A stretch of DNA of 64,000 nt from Thalassomonas actiniarum. GTDB lineage: Bacteria; Pseudomonadota; Gammaproteobacteria; Enterobacterales; Alteromonadaceae. This document shows positions 17,429-26,247 of the stretch, one piece after another. The notes under the pieces are model-generated. The model was not told where the DNA came from and made no database searches. It worked only from the letters and a program-made list of their open reading frames with translations. The position numbers and the translations under genes are program-made. Where the stretch lies: NCBI RefSeq assembly GCF_000948975.2, contig NZ_CP059735.1, positions 3,224,001-3,288,000 on the forward strand, read 5' to 3'. How positions within the stretch are numbered: position 1 is the stretch's first letter; each line of letters starts with the position of its first letter.

Positions 17429-17886
17429 GTTTTATCCTGTCTCAAACCATCTAAGATAAATATGACATGGATACCGGGATAGTCAATATTTCCGTTGTAC
17501 TTGAATGTTGAATCCTGGCAAGTTCATCACAGGCTTATCTTACAGGTTATAGAAGTGGTACTTCTCTGAACTGGTAAGAAGTGCCAGGCAAGCGGGCACT
17601 GAATAGAGCTAAGACCTATTTTAAAAGCACCAGCTAAGGCAGAGGAAATTTAGCAAGGCTAATAATAAGCAGCAGATGAAGTTAACGATATCATTAAAGC
17701 TTAGCTTGCCGGCAGATGACTTTTTCTTAAAGCATAGGCAACAAACAGGGCTTTTGTGGCTATCTGAAAACACCCGCAATACTTCCGATAATTGTTATTA
17801 TCGGAAGTATTGCCATTGAGTGTTTATCCGGGTACACTAGGCCCTATATCCTGGCAAAATAAGAAAAACCAAGGCTTCAATAACTT
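17429..17886. other. Intergenic region between parD and recombinase
   Basis: No open frame of quality was found in these 458 bases. It holds the promoters of the divergent parDE and recombinase genes and a strong hairpin at 17776-17813, listed separately. Confidence 0.6.
17776..17813. repeat. Perfect 17-bp inverted repeat before the recombinase gene
   Basis: Arms GCAATACTTCCGATAAT and its exact complement flank a TGTT loop. It ends 73 bases before the recombinase ATG, is not followed by a T-run and sits in a divergent promoter region, so it is more likely an operator or recombinase-binding site than a terminator. Confidence 0.6.
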
Positions 17887-19179
17887 ATGGCAGCTAAACC
17901 GACACTCTCTGCGAAAATAAAACCTTTGCCTGTTTTTGACAATCTCACTTATCTGGACAACCCGTTCCAGTTAAAAAGTTTTAATGCCGGTCCGTTTATC
18001 AATTCTGCTTTATCCCCAGATAGCGAACTTGATCCCGAGCTGGCCAATGGCGAATACGAATATGCCTGGAAATTTATTTACAGCTACAACGGCAGCTCTG
18101 CCACCTTCAATGTCTACCGGCGTGAAACCGAACGTTTATTGCAATGGTCCTGGCTGGTCCACCGCAAGAATGTCCAGGCGCTTAAACGTGAAGACATCGA
18201 AAGCTATATTCATTTTTGCCAAGCGCCCCCCAAGCACTGGATCGGCACCAAAAACGTTGGCCGCTTCAAATCCAAAAACGGCCTGCGTATTCCAAATCCT
18301 GACTGGCGCCCCTTTGTCGCTTCGGTATCTAAGCTCGACAACAAAAAAGGCCTGAGCCCGGATATCAGAGACTTTGAATTATCCAAGGCTTCTGTCCAGT
18401 CAATTTTCGCGGTATTGTCTTCTTTTTTCAATTTCCTGATCCAGGAGCAGCTAATCGAGGCTAACCCCGTACTTTTGATCCGTCAAAAAAGCAAGTTTAT
18501 GCTGAAAAGCCAGCAAAGCGCACCGGTACGCCGGATAAGCAACCTTCAGTGGGATTATATCATTGAAACCGTTGAATTTATGGCTGCAGAAGACCCGGAA
18601 GTACACGAGCGTTCGCTGTTTATTTTAAACTGCTTGTTGGGCATGTATTTAAGGATTTCTGAGCTGGTGGCGGATGAAAGATCTTCACCGTCCATGGGAG
18701 ATTTCCAGCGCGACAGCGACGGTAACTGGTGGCTGCATGTGATAGGCAAAGGCAATAAATCGCGTAAAATTACCGTCAGCGATGAAATGATCGCCGCCTT
18801 GAAACGTTACCGCAGCTTCCTGAATCTACCGGCTATGCCAACCCTGGGCGATCATACGCCGCTGATAGCCAAGCAAAAAGGCAAAGGTCCGGTAACCAGC
18901 ACACGCCAGATACGTTCGATAGTGCAATTATGCTTTGATAACAGCTACCAGCGCATGAAAAACGACGGCCTGGCAGAAGATGCCGAAGATTTGAAACTGG
19001 CTACAGTACACTGGCTGCGTCATACCGGGATTTCTGAAGATGTTAAAACCCGACCACGGGAGCATGTGCGTGACGATGCCGGTCACTCTTCGATGCAAAC
19101 CACAGACAGATATATTGAAAGCGACTCCAGGGAGAGACATTTATCCGGACGAAAGAAAAAATTAAAAGAATTGGATTAA
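17887..19179 (+). CDS. Tyrosine recombinase/integrase
   Basis: 430 residues. The catalytic domain carries the first Arg in YLRISELV, HWLRHTG (His 375, Arg 378), GHSSM (His 400) and the nucleophile Tyr 409 in TDRYIE, so all active-site residues are present. The N-terminal ~200 residues contain a core-binding helical domain (NVYRRETERLLQWSWL). It is not an integron integrase as far as I can see: I do not find the extra IntI patch. No phage or conjugation genes accompany it. It stands alone between a toxin-antitoxin pair and an antiporter, with long hairpins on both sides. Confidence 0.9.
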   Translation: MAAKPTLSAKIKPLPVFDNLTYLDNPFQLKSFNAGPFINSALSPDSELDPELANGEYEYAWKFIYSYNGSSATFNVYRRETERLLQWSWLVHRKNVQALKREDIESYIHFCQAPPKHWIGTKNVGRFKSKNGLRIPNPDWRPFVASVSKLDNKKGLSPDIRDFELSKASVQSIFAVLSSFFNFLIQEQLIEANPVLLIRQKSKFMLKSQQSAPVRRISNLQWDYIIETVEFMAAEDPEVHERSLFILNCLLGMYLRISELVADERSSPSMGDFQRDSDGNWWLHVIGKGNKSRKITVSDEMIAALKRYRSFLNLPAMPTLGDHTPLIAKQKGKGPVTSTRQIRSIVQLCFDNSYQRMKNDGLAEDAEDLKLATVHWLRHTGISEDVKTRPREHVRDDAGHSSMQTTDRYIESDSRERHLSGRKKKLKELD

Positions 19180-19257
19180 CCATAGTCAAGAATGAAGCTT
19201 TATTTCTCTTAAAACAGCGCTGAACAATAATCGTGCAATACCTTCCATAAAAACAGT

Positions 19258-19316
19258 ACGCTACGTAAAATCTAACGGGTAATCCCAGGCGAGATACTTC
19301 AGATTTTACGTAGCGT
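19258..19316. repeat. Perfect 16-bp inverted repeat after the recombinase gene
   Basis: ACGCTACGTAAAATCT and its exact complement are separated by 27 bases. The outer flank adds a few more pairs with one bulge. No T-run follows. It is 78 bases beyond the recombinase stop and could be an attachment site, a site bound by the recombinase, or a 3'-end structure. Confidence 0.55.
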
Positions 19317-19341
19317 TACGTTAAATTAAGCTCGAATAACT

Positions 19342-19370
19342 CTAAAAGCCTTATAAAATAAGGCTTTTAG
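19342..19370. terminator. 13-bp hairpin between convergent genes
   Basis: CTAAAAGCCTTAT and its complement surround AAA; the + strand continues CTGGTTTTTG. It lies between the recombinase and antiporter genes, which converge, and probably serves as a terminator. The rest of the 317-base gap (19180-19496) holds no gene. Confidence 0.6.
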
Positions 19371-19496
19371 CTGGTTTTTGAAGGGAATATACCCCAGGTA
19401 TAAAAGCTTAGATTGATGAAGTCAGGTGGTTTTTCATGCAAAGTTTGCAGAAACGGGCATTATTTTCCAATTTTTGCTAAGCGCTAAGCTTTTATG

Positions 19497-20708
19497 TTAT
19501 TCCTCTTTAAGCTGATGTCCGAAGCGTTTATAAAACTGCCGCAACCAAAAAGGAGTAAATAAAGTGGTATAGGCGATTACGATCACTATGGTGGCGTAAA
19601 TCTCATGATTGAACAGTCCGGCAGTGCGTCCCAGCTCCGCAAAGACCAGACCGACTTCCCCCCTGGGCACCATGGCTAAGCCGATCACCACTTTACTCGC
19701 CAGTTTTTCCTTGAGCAGCAGCGAGCCGCCGAGCTTGGAGACGATCGCCAGGGCGGTCATAGATAAGGAAAAAAACCAGAAAAATGACGAGGTCCAGTCA
19801 ATCTCACTCAGGTTGAGAGAAAGCCCGACCGAGACGAAAAAAATCGGTGTAAACAACTGAATAATAGGTTTCATTTGCTGGTGTACATGATTGGAAAAGT
19901 CTTCATCAACCCTCAGCGCCATACCAAATGGGATCACGAAACGGCGTGACAATGCCAGCCCGGTCGCAAAGCCGCCGAGCAATTCCGGTATACCGATGGC
20001 ATGGGATAACCAGGCAAGAAATAACACCAGAGACACTATGGTGGTTGGCACCAAACCAGGCAATGAACTTTGCGGTTCGAATTTTCTGATCAGGTAGCTG
20101 ATGGCTTTGGCCACGGTTGGCGCCACCAGGAAAAAGATCATCATAAAGAGTAGGATGCGTGAGGCGCTGGTGATATCGATTCTAGCCGTGATGGAAAAAT
20201 CAAATAAAATAGCCAGTAAAATTACGCCCATAATATCATCGAGTACGGCGGCCCCTAAGATAATCTGGCCTTCTTTGCTATTATGCTGGCCGATATCTTT
20301 CATTGAACGCATGGTAATGCCTATGCTGGTAGCGGTCATGGTGCCGGCAACCATCAAGGCAGAGAGAATATTTAAGCCAAAGCCGTAATAACTGAGCGTA
20401 TAGCAAAGAATAAACGGCAGAAAAAACCCACCGATGGCAACAATCACCGACTTAGCGCCGGTTTTGATCAAATTGCCGATATTGGTTTCTAACCCTATCT
20501 GGAACAGTAACAGAATAATGCCAACCTCAGCAAAAACCCGGATCAGTTCATCGGGCTGAATTAAGCCCAAAAGCGAAGGCCCCAAAATAACCCCGGCAAG
20601 GATTTCACCTATTACTGTCGGTATTTGAAAATATCCGGCAATTTCACCAAAAATCCGCGCCAGAATAAGAATGACGGCTATTTGCAATAAGGCGGTGGTG
20701 GTATCCAT
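19497..20708 (-). CDS. Kef-type cation/proton antiporter membrane subunit
   Basis: 403 residues from ATG 20708, which follows TGGAGC. The protein is highly hydrophobic with about 12 transmembrane segments; GEILAGVILGPSLLGLI, GMTATSIGITMRSM-like and AAVLDDIMGVILLAILFDF are typical of the CPA2 sodium/potassium-proton exchanger domain, with the ion-binding Asp pair at LDD. No cytosolic TrkA-N domain follows, so it is shorter than KefB/KefC. It likely exports potassium or sodium in exchange for protons. Confidence 0.92.
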   Translation of the reverse strand: MDTTTALLQIAVILILARIFGEIAGYFQIPTVIGEILAGVILGPSLLGLIQPDELIRVFAEVGIILLLFQIGLETNIGNLIKTGAKSVIVAIGGFFLPFILCYTLSYYGFGLNILSALMVAGTMTATSIGITMRSMKDIGQHNSKEGQIILGAAVLDDIMGVILLAILFDFSITARIDITSASRILLFMMIFFLVAPTVAKAISYLIRKFEPQSSLPGLVPTTIVSLVLFLAWLSHAIGIPELLGGFATGLALSRRFVIPFGMALRVDEDFSNHVHQQMKPIIQLFTPIFFVSVGLSLNLSEIDWTSSFFWFFSLSMTALAIVSKLGGSLLLKEKLASKVVIGLAMVPRGEVGLVFAELGRTAGLFNHEIYATIVIVIAYTTLFTPFWLRQFYKRFGHQLKEE

Positions 20709-20995
20709 CAAGCTCCAGTTATCAAATGCTAAAGTATAAACTTACAGCATTTCCAGTATAATCCCTGAATAATATAGAAGCCCGGACATCAATAGGATTT
20801 TCTTGAGGTAAATCAATATATATTATCTTTTAAAATAGTGATTTTAATAAGTAATAAATTAACTTTTATTATAGCGGTATGGCGAATTTTGCAGACGTGT
20901 CTGTTAGCTGTTTTTGAGAAATTTTTATTGTTATTTAATCTGGACTTAGAATATGTCGCTTATAGATTAAGAACTATGAAATCGACCCGGGGCCG

Positions 20996-21997
20996 ATGCC
21001 GGTCTGGAGACTTAATCAATTAAGTCCGTTTACCAGCAGCCCTGATATCATCATCAGTATAATCTTTAAAGGAAATAATGGTTTGTCACAATCAGATTCC
21101 CTTGCGCAGGCACCTGACCCCGATGAAAACAGCCCAATACCTGATGAGTCCGTTTTTACCATGGATTATCAGCCTGAAAACATGACCATGGCCCGGTCAT
21201 ACTTAAGCGTGCCTTGTGAGCTAGCTTACAAATTTATCTGGATCGAACAAGGGCTTGGCAGTCACACTATCGAGAATATCGCATACCCGCTTATGAAAAA
21301 TCGTCTCTATCTGGTTTATCCCGGCCAGCAGCACCGCTGGCATGAAAACAGTTGTTTTAGCGGGGCTGTCTGCACCTTCTCTGCCGACATCTTAACAGCC
21401 ACCTACCTCAATGTAATACCAAAAAGTGAACTGCTCTCCCCGCACTCTCCGTGTCCCTACCTGGAGATCCCCGAGCAAGAGCTGCCAGCCTTGAAGCATC
21501 TGATACAAGCCGTGCAACAGGAATATCAGCGGCCACGCCCTGCCTGCATTATCCTCAGGAGTTTGCTCACCGCCCTGTTGACGGCTTTAACCCGCTTAAG
21601 TAACCGCCTGCACGACAAGGTAAACAATGCCAACAGCAAACGCGTCAAGCAGTTGAAGCAACTCATTGAAGAAAACTATACCCGGGAAACCTCAGCAGAA
21701 TATTATGCCAGTGTACTTGGACTTACCAGTCGTCATCTTAACGAAATTGCCAAGGCGAATTTGAGTAAAACGGTTTCCGGCTTGGTTCATGACCGTTTAA
21801 TACTGGAAGCCAAACGTAAACTCTTGTTTACCGGGCATAGCATCAAAAACATTGCCTACCAATTGGGGTTTGATGACCCGGCTTATTTTGCTCGCTTTTT
21901 CCGGCGTAATGAAGGCCAGTCTCCTAATGCTTACCGGGATTCTAAACGTCAACTGGAGAAAATGCCGCATGATATTGAAGATGTACATACACTCTAA
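20996..21997 (+). CDS. AraC-family transcriptional regulator
   Basis: 333 residues if the ATG at 20996 is used; a TTG at 21083 with AAAGGAAA before it is an alternative. The C-terminal domain has two helix-turn-helix motifs: SAEYYASVLGLTSRHLNEIAK and SIKNIAYQLGFDDPAYFARFFRRNEGQSPNAYR, the second being the classic AraC signature. The N-terminal part (MKNRLYLVYPGQQHRWHE) resembles a cupin sensor domain. It lies 200 bases before the fibronectin/peroxidase gene in the same direction, which it may control. Confidence 0.9.
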   Translation: MPVWRLNQLSPFTSSPDIIISIIFKGNNGLSQSDSLAQAPDPDENSPIPDESVFTMDYQPENMTMARSYLSVPCELAYKFIWIEQGLGSHTIENIAYPLMKNRLYLVYPGQQHRWHENSCFSGAVCTFSADILTATYLNVIPKSELLSPHSPCPYLEIPEQELPALKHLIQAVQQEYQRPRPACIILRSLLTALLTALTRLSNRLHDKVNNANSKRVKQLKQLIEENYTRETSAEYYASVLGLTSRHLNEIAKANLSKTVSGLVHDRLILEAKRKLLFTGHSIKNIAYQLGFDDPAYFARFFRRNEGQSPNAYRDSKRQLEKMPHDIEDVHTL

Positions 21998-22198
21998 TGC
22001 CCGGCCGTTGCAAAAAGTACCCGATATTCTCTTAATCGTCCATTCCCGGCATTCATAGCGGCTTGCTACCATACAGGTGTTAAAAGCCGGGCTTTTGACA
22101 CCTATCAAACCGTCACTGTTATCACCGGAGTTTGGGGAGTAAGTTCCGGGTTTGAAAAACAGTTAAGCTACAAAATAAGAGATGTAAGGATTCTATCT

Positions 22199-24019
22199 AT
22201 GGACATATATTCAAGATTACAACCGGTCAGGGCAAAAGCGATCAAATTGCTTGCTCCTATGGCATTACTGCTGGCCGGAGACGCTCTGGCTGATATCAGC
22301 TCCCCGCCACAGCAGCTTATTGTCGACACCCTGTCGGCCAGTGAAATACGCCTGTCCTGGAAGGCGCCGCAGGGAGCGGATAATATCAAGGGATATCATG
22401 TTTTTCGTGACAACAAGCGCATTACAAACACCCGCAGAACTTCCTTTATCGATGAGGGACTCGATGTTAATACCCGCTATAGCTACCATGTGGTGGCATT
22501 TGATCCTGAAAAAAATACCAGTCCGCGCTCAAATAGCGACAGTGCCAAAACCCTGGCGCATGCCGACAACGACGGCATGCGCAACGGATCTGTACTCAGG
22601 ACCGGTATTTTAAATTTACAAGAGGTTTGTGGCGTCAGAACCATTGCCGAAGTGCCTGCAGAAAAGCTTGATAGCTGCCTGGACACGGTTATCCAAGACT
22701 ACACGCTAAAAGAAGGACTTGAAGATATTCGGGCTTATGTCGCCCGCTTAAGAAAACAAGAAGATCCGGCATTGATTGACCTTGGGATGCGTCTTTTTCA
22801 CAGTAAATCCTTAAGCCAGAACGATGATACCTCCTGCTCTTCCTGTCACCACCCGGCACTGGGATGCGGTGGCGACGGCCTTTCACTGCCCATAGGTGTT
22901 AATGCCGATAATCCTGATCTGCTGGGGCCAGGTCGCTCTGATGGTAATGCTGTTCCCCTGGTTGGTCGACACTCGCCACATATATGTAATTCTGCCCTCT
23001 GGGTTGATAGCATGTTCTGGGATCAACGGGTCGCCACAGAAGGATCTGGTGGTAAAGCATCGACCAGCGGGGCTGTTTCCACAGCGGATGTAAGAACTCC
23101 AGAGGCAGACGTAACAGCAAGCTTAAAAGAGCAAGTTGATAATACCGACCCATTAAGACTGCTTATTGCACAAGCGCATTTTCCGGTCACGGCCGATGCC
23201 GAAATGGGCAGCAGCGCCGGCTTTGCATCGCCACAGTCATACAGAGCCCATATTGCAACCAAATTAGAACAAGACTGGTCACAAGGCTTTAATGAAGCCT
23301 TTGGCAGCGAAGAGATATCTTTCATGCGCATAGCCAGGGCAATAGCAGCCTATGAAGCGTCATTCCTCTTTATCGATAACCCCTTCTTCGATTATATCGA
23401 CGGTAACCGCGACAGTTTAAATGAAGCCCAAAAGCGCGGCGCACTGTTTTTCTATACCGGCTCAGGCTGTGCTAACTGCCATGACGGGGTCTTTTTTACC
23501 CCGGAAGCAACCCGTGGCCCTGTGTATCCGCAACTGGGGATACATGCCGGGAGTGACGGTAACGCCAAGGGCCAGTTTAGAATGCCAAGTTTGTTAAATG
23601 TAGGCATTACTGCGCCTTATGGGGATAAAGGGGTTTTTACCACACTTGAGCGGGTGATTGAACATTATAACGATACCAATGGCTCCCTTATTGGCTTTTA
23701 TGAAAACAACGAAGCTTGCCAACTCCCCCAGTTTAAGGGTTTAACTGACGAAGAATGCCGGAGTGTTGTTGGTGAGGGGGAAGAGCGTGTGATGGCACTT
23801 CAGGAGGCAAGAAGGGCTGAGTCTGATCGTAACAATGATAATCCGACCAAGAATTTAACCGCTGATGAAATAAGTTATCTCGCAGCATTCCTGCACACCC
23901 TGACTGATAAAAGTGCGCTGGCCGGCAGCAATGAAATCAATGCTTTGATTCCGCCAAGAGATGGTGGCCCGGATGGCAATCAACTTGATGCGGTCGATAA
24001 GGAAGGTAAAGCATTATAG
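22199..24019 (+). CDS. Fibronectin-III domain fused to di-heme cytochrome c peroxidase
   Basis: 606 residues. After a signal peptide (to about Ala 31), a fibronectin type III domain spans roughly 36-118 (IRLSWKAPQ, YHVFRDN, YSYHVVAFD). The peroxidase part follows with heme sites CSSCH at 213-217 and CANCH at 424-428. This matches bacterial cytochrome-c peroxidase/MauG-like proteins, which use two c-hemes in the periplasm to reduce peroxide or oxidise a partner. The fibronectin module is unusual and may bind surface polymer or protein. Start ATG follows TAAGGA. Neighbour: AraC regulator upstream. Confidence 0.9.
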   Translation: MDIYSRLQPVRAKAIKLLAPMALLLAGDALADISSPPQQLIVDTLSASEIRLSWKAPQGADNIKGYHVFRDNKRITNTRRTSFIDEGLDVNTRYSYHVVAFDPEKNTSPRSNSDSAKTLAHADNDGMRNGSVLRTGILNLQEVCGVRTIAEVPAEKLDSCLDTVIQDYTLKEGLEDIRAYVARLRKQEDPALIDLGMRLFHSKSLSQNDDTSCSSCHHPALGCGGDGLSLPIGVNADNPDLLGPGRSDGNAVPLVGRHSPHICNSALWVDSMFWDQRVATEGSGGKASTSGAVSTADVRTPEADVTASLKEQVDNTDPLRLLIAQAHFPVTADAEMGSSAGFASPQSYRAHIATKLEQDWSQGFNEAFGSEEISFMRIARAIAAYEASFLFIDNPFFDYIDGNRDSLNEAQKRGALFFYTGSGCANCHDGVFFTPEATRGPVYPQLGIHAGSDGNAKGQFRMPSLLNVGITAPYGDKGVFTTLERVIEHYNDTNGSLIGFYENNEACQLPQFKGLTDEECRSVVGEGEERVMALQEARRAESDRNNDNPTKNLTADEISYLAAFLHTLTDKSALAGSNEINALIPPRDGGPDGNQLDAVDKEGKAL

Positions 24020-24030
24020 CCCCAAATGCT

Positions 24031-24069
24031 ATGGGAGTGACTGAGGCATATTGCTTCAGTCACTCCCAT
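24031..24069. terminator. Long hairpin after the peroxidase gene
   Basis: ATGGGAGTGACTGA and its complement, continued by GCA/TGC around TAT with one G-T pair, form an 18-pair stem starting 12 bases after the stop. There is no T-run; probably a transcript-end structure. Confidence 0.55.
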
Positions 24070-24092
24070 TGGCAGCTGCCTGCAGCAAAGAG

Positions 24093-24141
24093 AGTATCAA
24101 CAGCCGGGAGCAAACTCAGCCTGCTCCCGGCTGTTGATACT
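24093..24141. terminator. Second long hairpin, 20 perfect pairs
   Basis: Arms AGTATCAACAGCCGGGAGCA and its exact complement around a 9-base loop, ending nine bases before the stop of the minus-strand secreted protein gene. It likely acts as its terminator or as part of a double structure between convergent genes. Confidence 0.6.
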
Positions 24142-24149
24142 TCAAGGGG

Positions 24150-24395
24150 TTACGGGTTTACCCACTGACCATCATGCAAGGTATAGATATGGTTATAACG
24201 TACCCCGTTCACATAAATATACATAGGGCACTGCTGATAGCCCTGGCTGCTGGTGTAAGCTCTTTCTACCGGATCAAAAATCTGCGTCGGATTAAATCCA
24301 CATGTGGTGACATAGGTTTTAGCTGAAATGGCACTGGTACTGAGTAATAGGCTTGATGCTAAAACGAGTGAAACACCTGCTTTTATTATTTTCAT
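24150..24395 (-). CDS. Small secreted protein, unknown
   Basis: 81 residues. A clear signal peptide, MKIIKAGVSLVLASSLLLS followed by TSAISA, precedes a mature part of about 56 residues with two Cys (TTCGFNP and YQQCPMYI), which could form one disulfide. It has Tyr-rich segments such as YIYVNGVRYNHIYTL. AAGGAG lies before the ATG at 24395; a longer frame starts nine codons upstream without one. Function not recognised. The gene is convergent with the peroxidase gene. Confidence 0.75.
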   Translation of the reverse strand: MKIIKAGVSLVLASSLLLSTSAISAKTYVTTCGFNPTQIFDPVERAYTSSQGYQQCPMYIYVNGVRYNHIYTLHDGQWVNP

Positions 24396-24637
24396 ATTTA
24401 ACTCCTTGTAATGTAACTGCAAAAATTTGCAGTTTATTCAATCTAGCAAGAAAGGTTTACAATCGCAATATTTTGTTACATTGTGTTAACCTAGAGTTTA
24501 CCTTTAAAGGTTCTAAAAGCATTATCAGAGCATCACTTACCGATAAGTGGTAGAAATGGCGATAAGCTTGTCAGGGTAATGGACAGACATGTACAGGCGG
24601 AATTTTTATTCCTGTATGCCCTGCGCATGAAAACCTG

Positions 24638-24824
24638 TTACAGATTATCCCGAATATGCCCGTTATTACTTTGTACTCTGGAGACCTGGGTTAAGAATAA
24701 AGCCGATAAGGCAACAGCAATCAACCCCGCGCCGGAGACAATAAACAAGGTGCCGGGAGCAATATACGTCATGACAAGACCACAAAGGCCCGTGCTTAAC
24801 GGCGCCAGGCGGAGCGGTTTAACC
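24638..24824 (-). pseudogene. C-terminal remnant of an MFS-type transporter
   Basis: Read on the minus strand, the frame ending at 24638 gives about 61 residues, including PGTLFIVSGAGLIAVALSAL followed by FLTQVSRVQ: a last transmembrane helix and a short tail, as at the end of major-facilitator permeases. An in-frame stop lies just upstream and there is no start signal, so only a 3' fragment is left. It abuts a P450 fragment pointing the other way. Confidence 0.5.
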
Positions 24825-24930
24825 CGTTACGCTGGCAGCGCAACCGGGACTGGCTGATATCGCCGAACTGGACAAGGATAAACCTTTTATCCCCTTTGGC
24901 TGGGGAGAGCATATTTGCCCTGCAAAATAA
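24809..24930 (+). pseudogene. C-terminal remnant of a cytochrome P450, frameshifted
   Basis: One frame reads AERFNPLRWQ, the conserved F-x-P-x-R-W segment of P450s; after a shift of frame the sequence reads LADIAELDKDKPFIPFGWGE followed by HICPAK and a stop. PFGWGEHIC matches the heme-binding loop PFGxGxHxC. The rest of the gene is gone. The MFS remnant on the opposite strand touches it, as if one deletion removed the 5' parts of two divergent genes. Confidence 0.6.
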
Positions 24931-24971
24931 AATGAAGGGATTTTGAGCCGCGGGAAAACTGTCGCTTTTGA

Positions 24972-25547
24972 TTAAAGTTCTAATTTATGCAGTAATTCTT
25001 CATCAACGGCTATACCGGAAACCTTGGCCTGCATATTTATCATGAAGGTCAAATCAACCACCGCCAATAGTTCAGGTACCTGCTCCTGGCTAAAGCCTAA
25101 AGCAAGGAGCTGATCACAGTAAACTTGCGTATCCGGTGTTTTTTCCGCCGCCATGGCGGCCAGCAGCTCAGCCGCACCTTCCTGCTCCCGGGTTAAATAA
25201 CAAGCTTGCCCTATGCTCTTATCTTTGCCTTTTAATCGCTGTATTTTGGCCTGTAAATCCTCAATGATCTTGCTGTGGACATACATGCAATAACGACAGT
25301 TTTGCTGTTTGGAAATGCGGTAGATGATTTCTTCTTTAAGCAGCCTGGGTACTGTGCCATGAAAAAGCACACTCTTAATTTTTTCCCAGTTTCCCTTTAA
25401 CAAGGCAATATTACCACCCTGGGCCTTAAAGTAATTGAGCACAAAATCGACATTAAAATGTGCCATCACATCATCGTACAAAGCCCTTAGCTCAGGCCCG
25501 GCATCGCTATAGGCGATCATGGGAAAATAACGGTTTCTGCTGTGCAT
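24972..25547 (-). CDS. AhpD-like/carboxymuconolactone decarboxylase family protein
   Basis: 191 residues from ATG 25547 (GAGGTGGG before it; a GTG lies two codons upstream). KEEIIYRISKQQNCRYCMYVHSK has the CxxC and His of the AhpD-type proton relay, which reduces peroxides or peroxiredoxins. The remaining sequence is helical and lacks other catalytic signs. It follows directly on the P450/MFS scar, so its original neighbourhood was probably different. Soluble, likely cytosolic. Confidence 0.85.
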   Translation of the reverse strand: MHSRNRYFPMIAYSDAGPELRALYDDVMAHFNVDFVLNYFKAQGGNIALLKGNWEKIKSVLFHGTVPRLLKEEIIYRISKQQNCRYCMYVHSKIIEDLQAKIQRLKGKDKSIGQACYLTREQEGAAELLAAMAAEKTPDTQVYCDQLLALGFSQEQVPELLAVVDLTFMINMQAKVSGIAVDEELLHKLEL

Positions 25548-25706
25548 ACCCACCTCAACTCCTGTGCTTATTTATATTTTAGTTGAACTTTGTTTTTGAG
25601 TTTATAACCGCAAAGGGGTTAACCCGGATGAATTATATACCCTTTTTCGTGTAATCCCCTGATATGGTATAAAATTAGGGCTAAACGGACTTTAGTGTTA
25701 ACCATA

Positions 25707-26189
25707 ATGATAAAAAACATCGCCGCCCTGTTTGTGGTTTTACTCGCCACCGGAACCGGGCTCACCCTCTACCTGCCCCAGTTTCAACCTGGCAGCGACG
25801 GCGCTGATAAACACCTTGGTTATTTGATTAACCAGGACTCATTAAAAAAACCTTTGCTGATGTCCGCCACTTTACTTAACCCCCTGGAGCAGGGTACTGC
25901 GGACTTTGGTTTGCGTCTGGGACTGTTTAGCCAGTTAGCGCAAGCGGTTGATCAGGGGCAAAAATATGCTTTGGCGCAAACTCCGGATATTATCAAGGTG
26001 AGCGATCAGCAACGTTACTGGTATTTGCTTATTCTTGGCCCCTACCCCAACCAGGCACAGGCAAATTTTCAAAGCCGGCAGCTGGAAGAAAAACATGGAA
26101 TTTCAACTACACTGATCAGGTGGCCCTTTTCTGACAATAAAAAAGGTGATGGCAAAGCAGGCGAGGCAAAAACGCCGACGGCGCCATAA
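25707..26189 (+). CDS. Membrane-anchored SPOR-like protein
   Basis: About 160 residues. The N-terminus MIKNIAALFVVLLATGTGL is a signal anchor. The region from about 65 to 145 (FGLRLGLFSQLAQAVDQGQ, YWYLLILGPYPNQAQANF, LEEKHGISTTLIRW) follows the SPOR fold, which binds denuded peptidoglycan glycan strands at division sites. The start could also be a GTG at 25695. The C-terminal tail is Lys/Gly-rich. The next gene begins 58 bases later in the same direction. Confidence 0.65.
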   Translation: MIKNIAALFVVLLATGTGLTLYLPQFQPGSDGADKHLGYLINQDSLKKPLLMSATLLNPLEQGTADFGLRLGLFSQLAQAVDQGQKYALAQTPDIIKVSDQQRYWYLLILGPYPNQAQANFQSRQLEEKHGISTTLIRWPFSDNKKGDGKAGEAKTPTAP

Positions 26190-26247
26190 ACCGGGTCTAA
26201 ACGTTTACTTGCCAAAGTATTATAGCCAAGTACAGGGAGCCGGGCTT

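Noticed and set aside
17887-19179. Recombinase as the integrase of the attC-like array
   Set aside because: It lies 22 kb from the array and does not show the extra helix patch of integron integrases.
24579-24857. Plus-strand 92-residue frame
   Set aside because: It is antisense to the MFS remnant and passes through the P450/MFS scar; neither composition nor start signal supports it.
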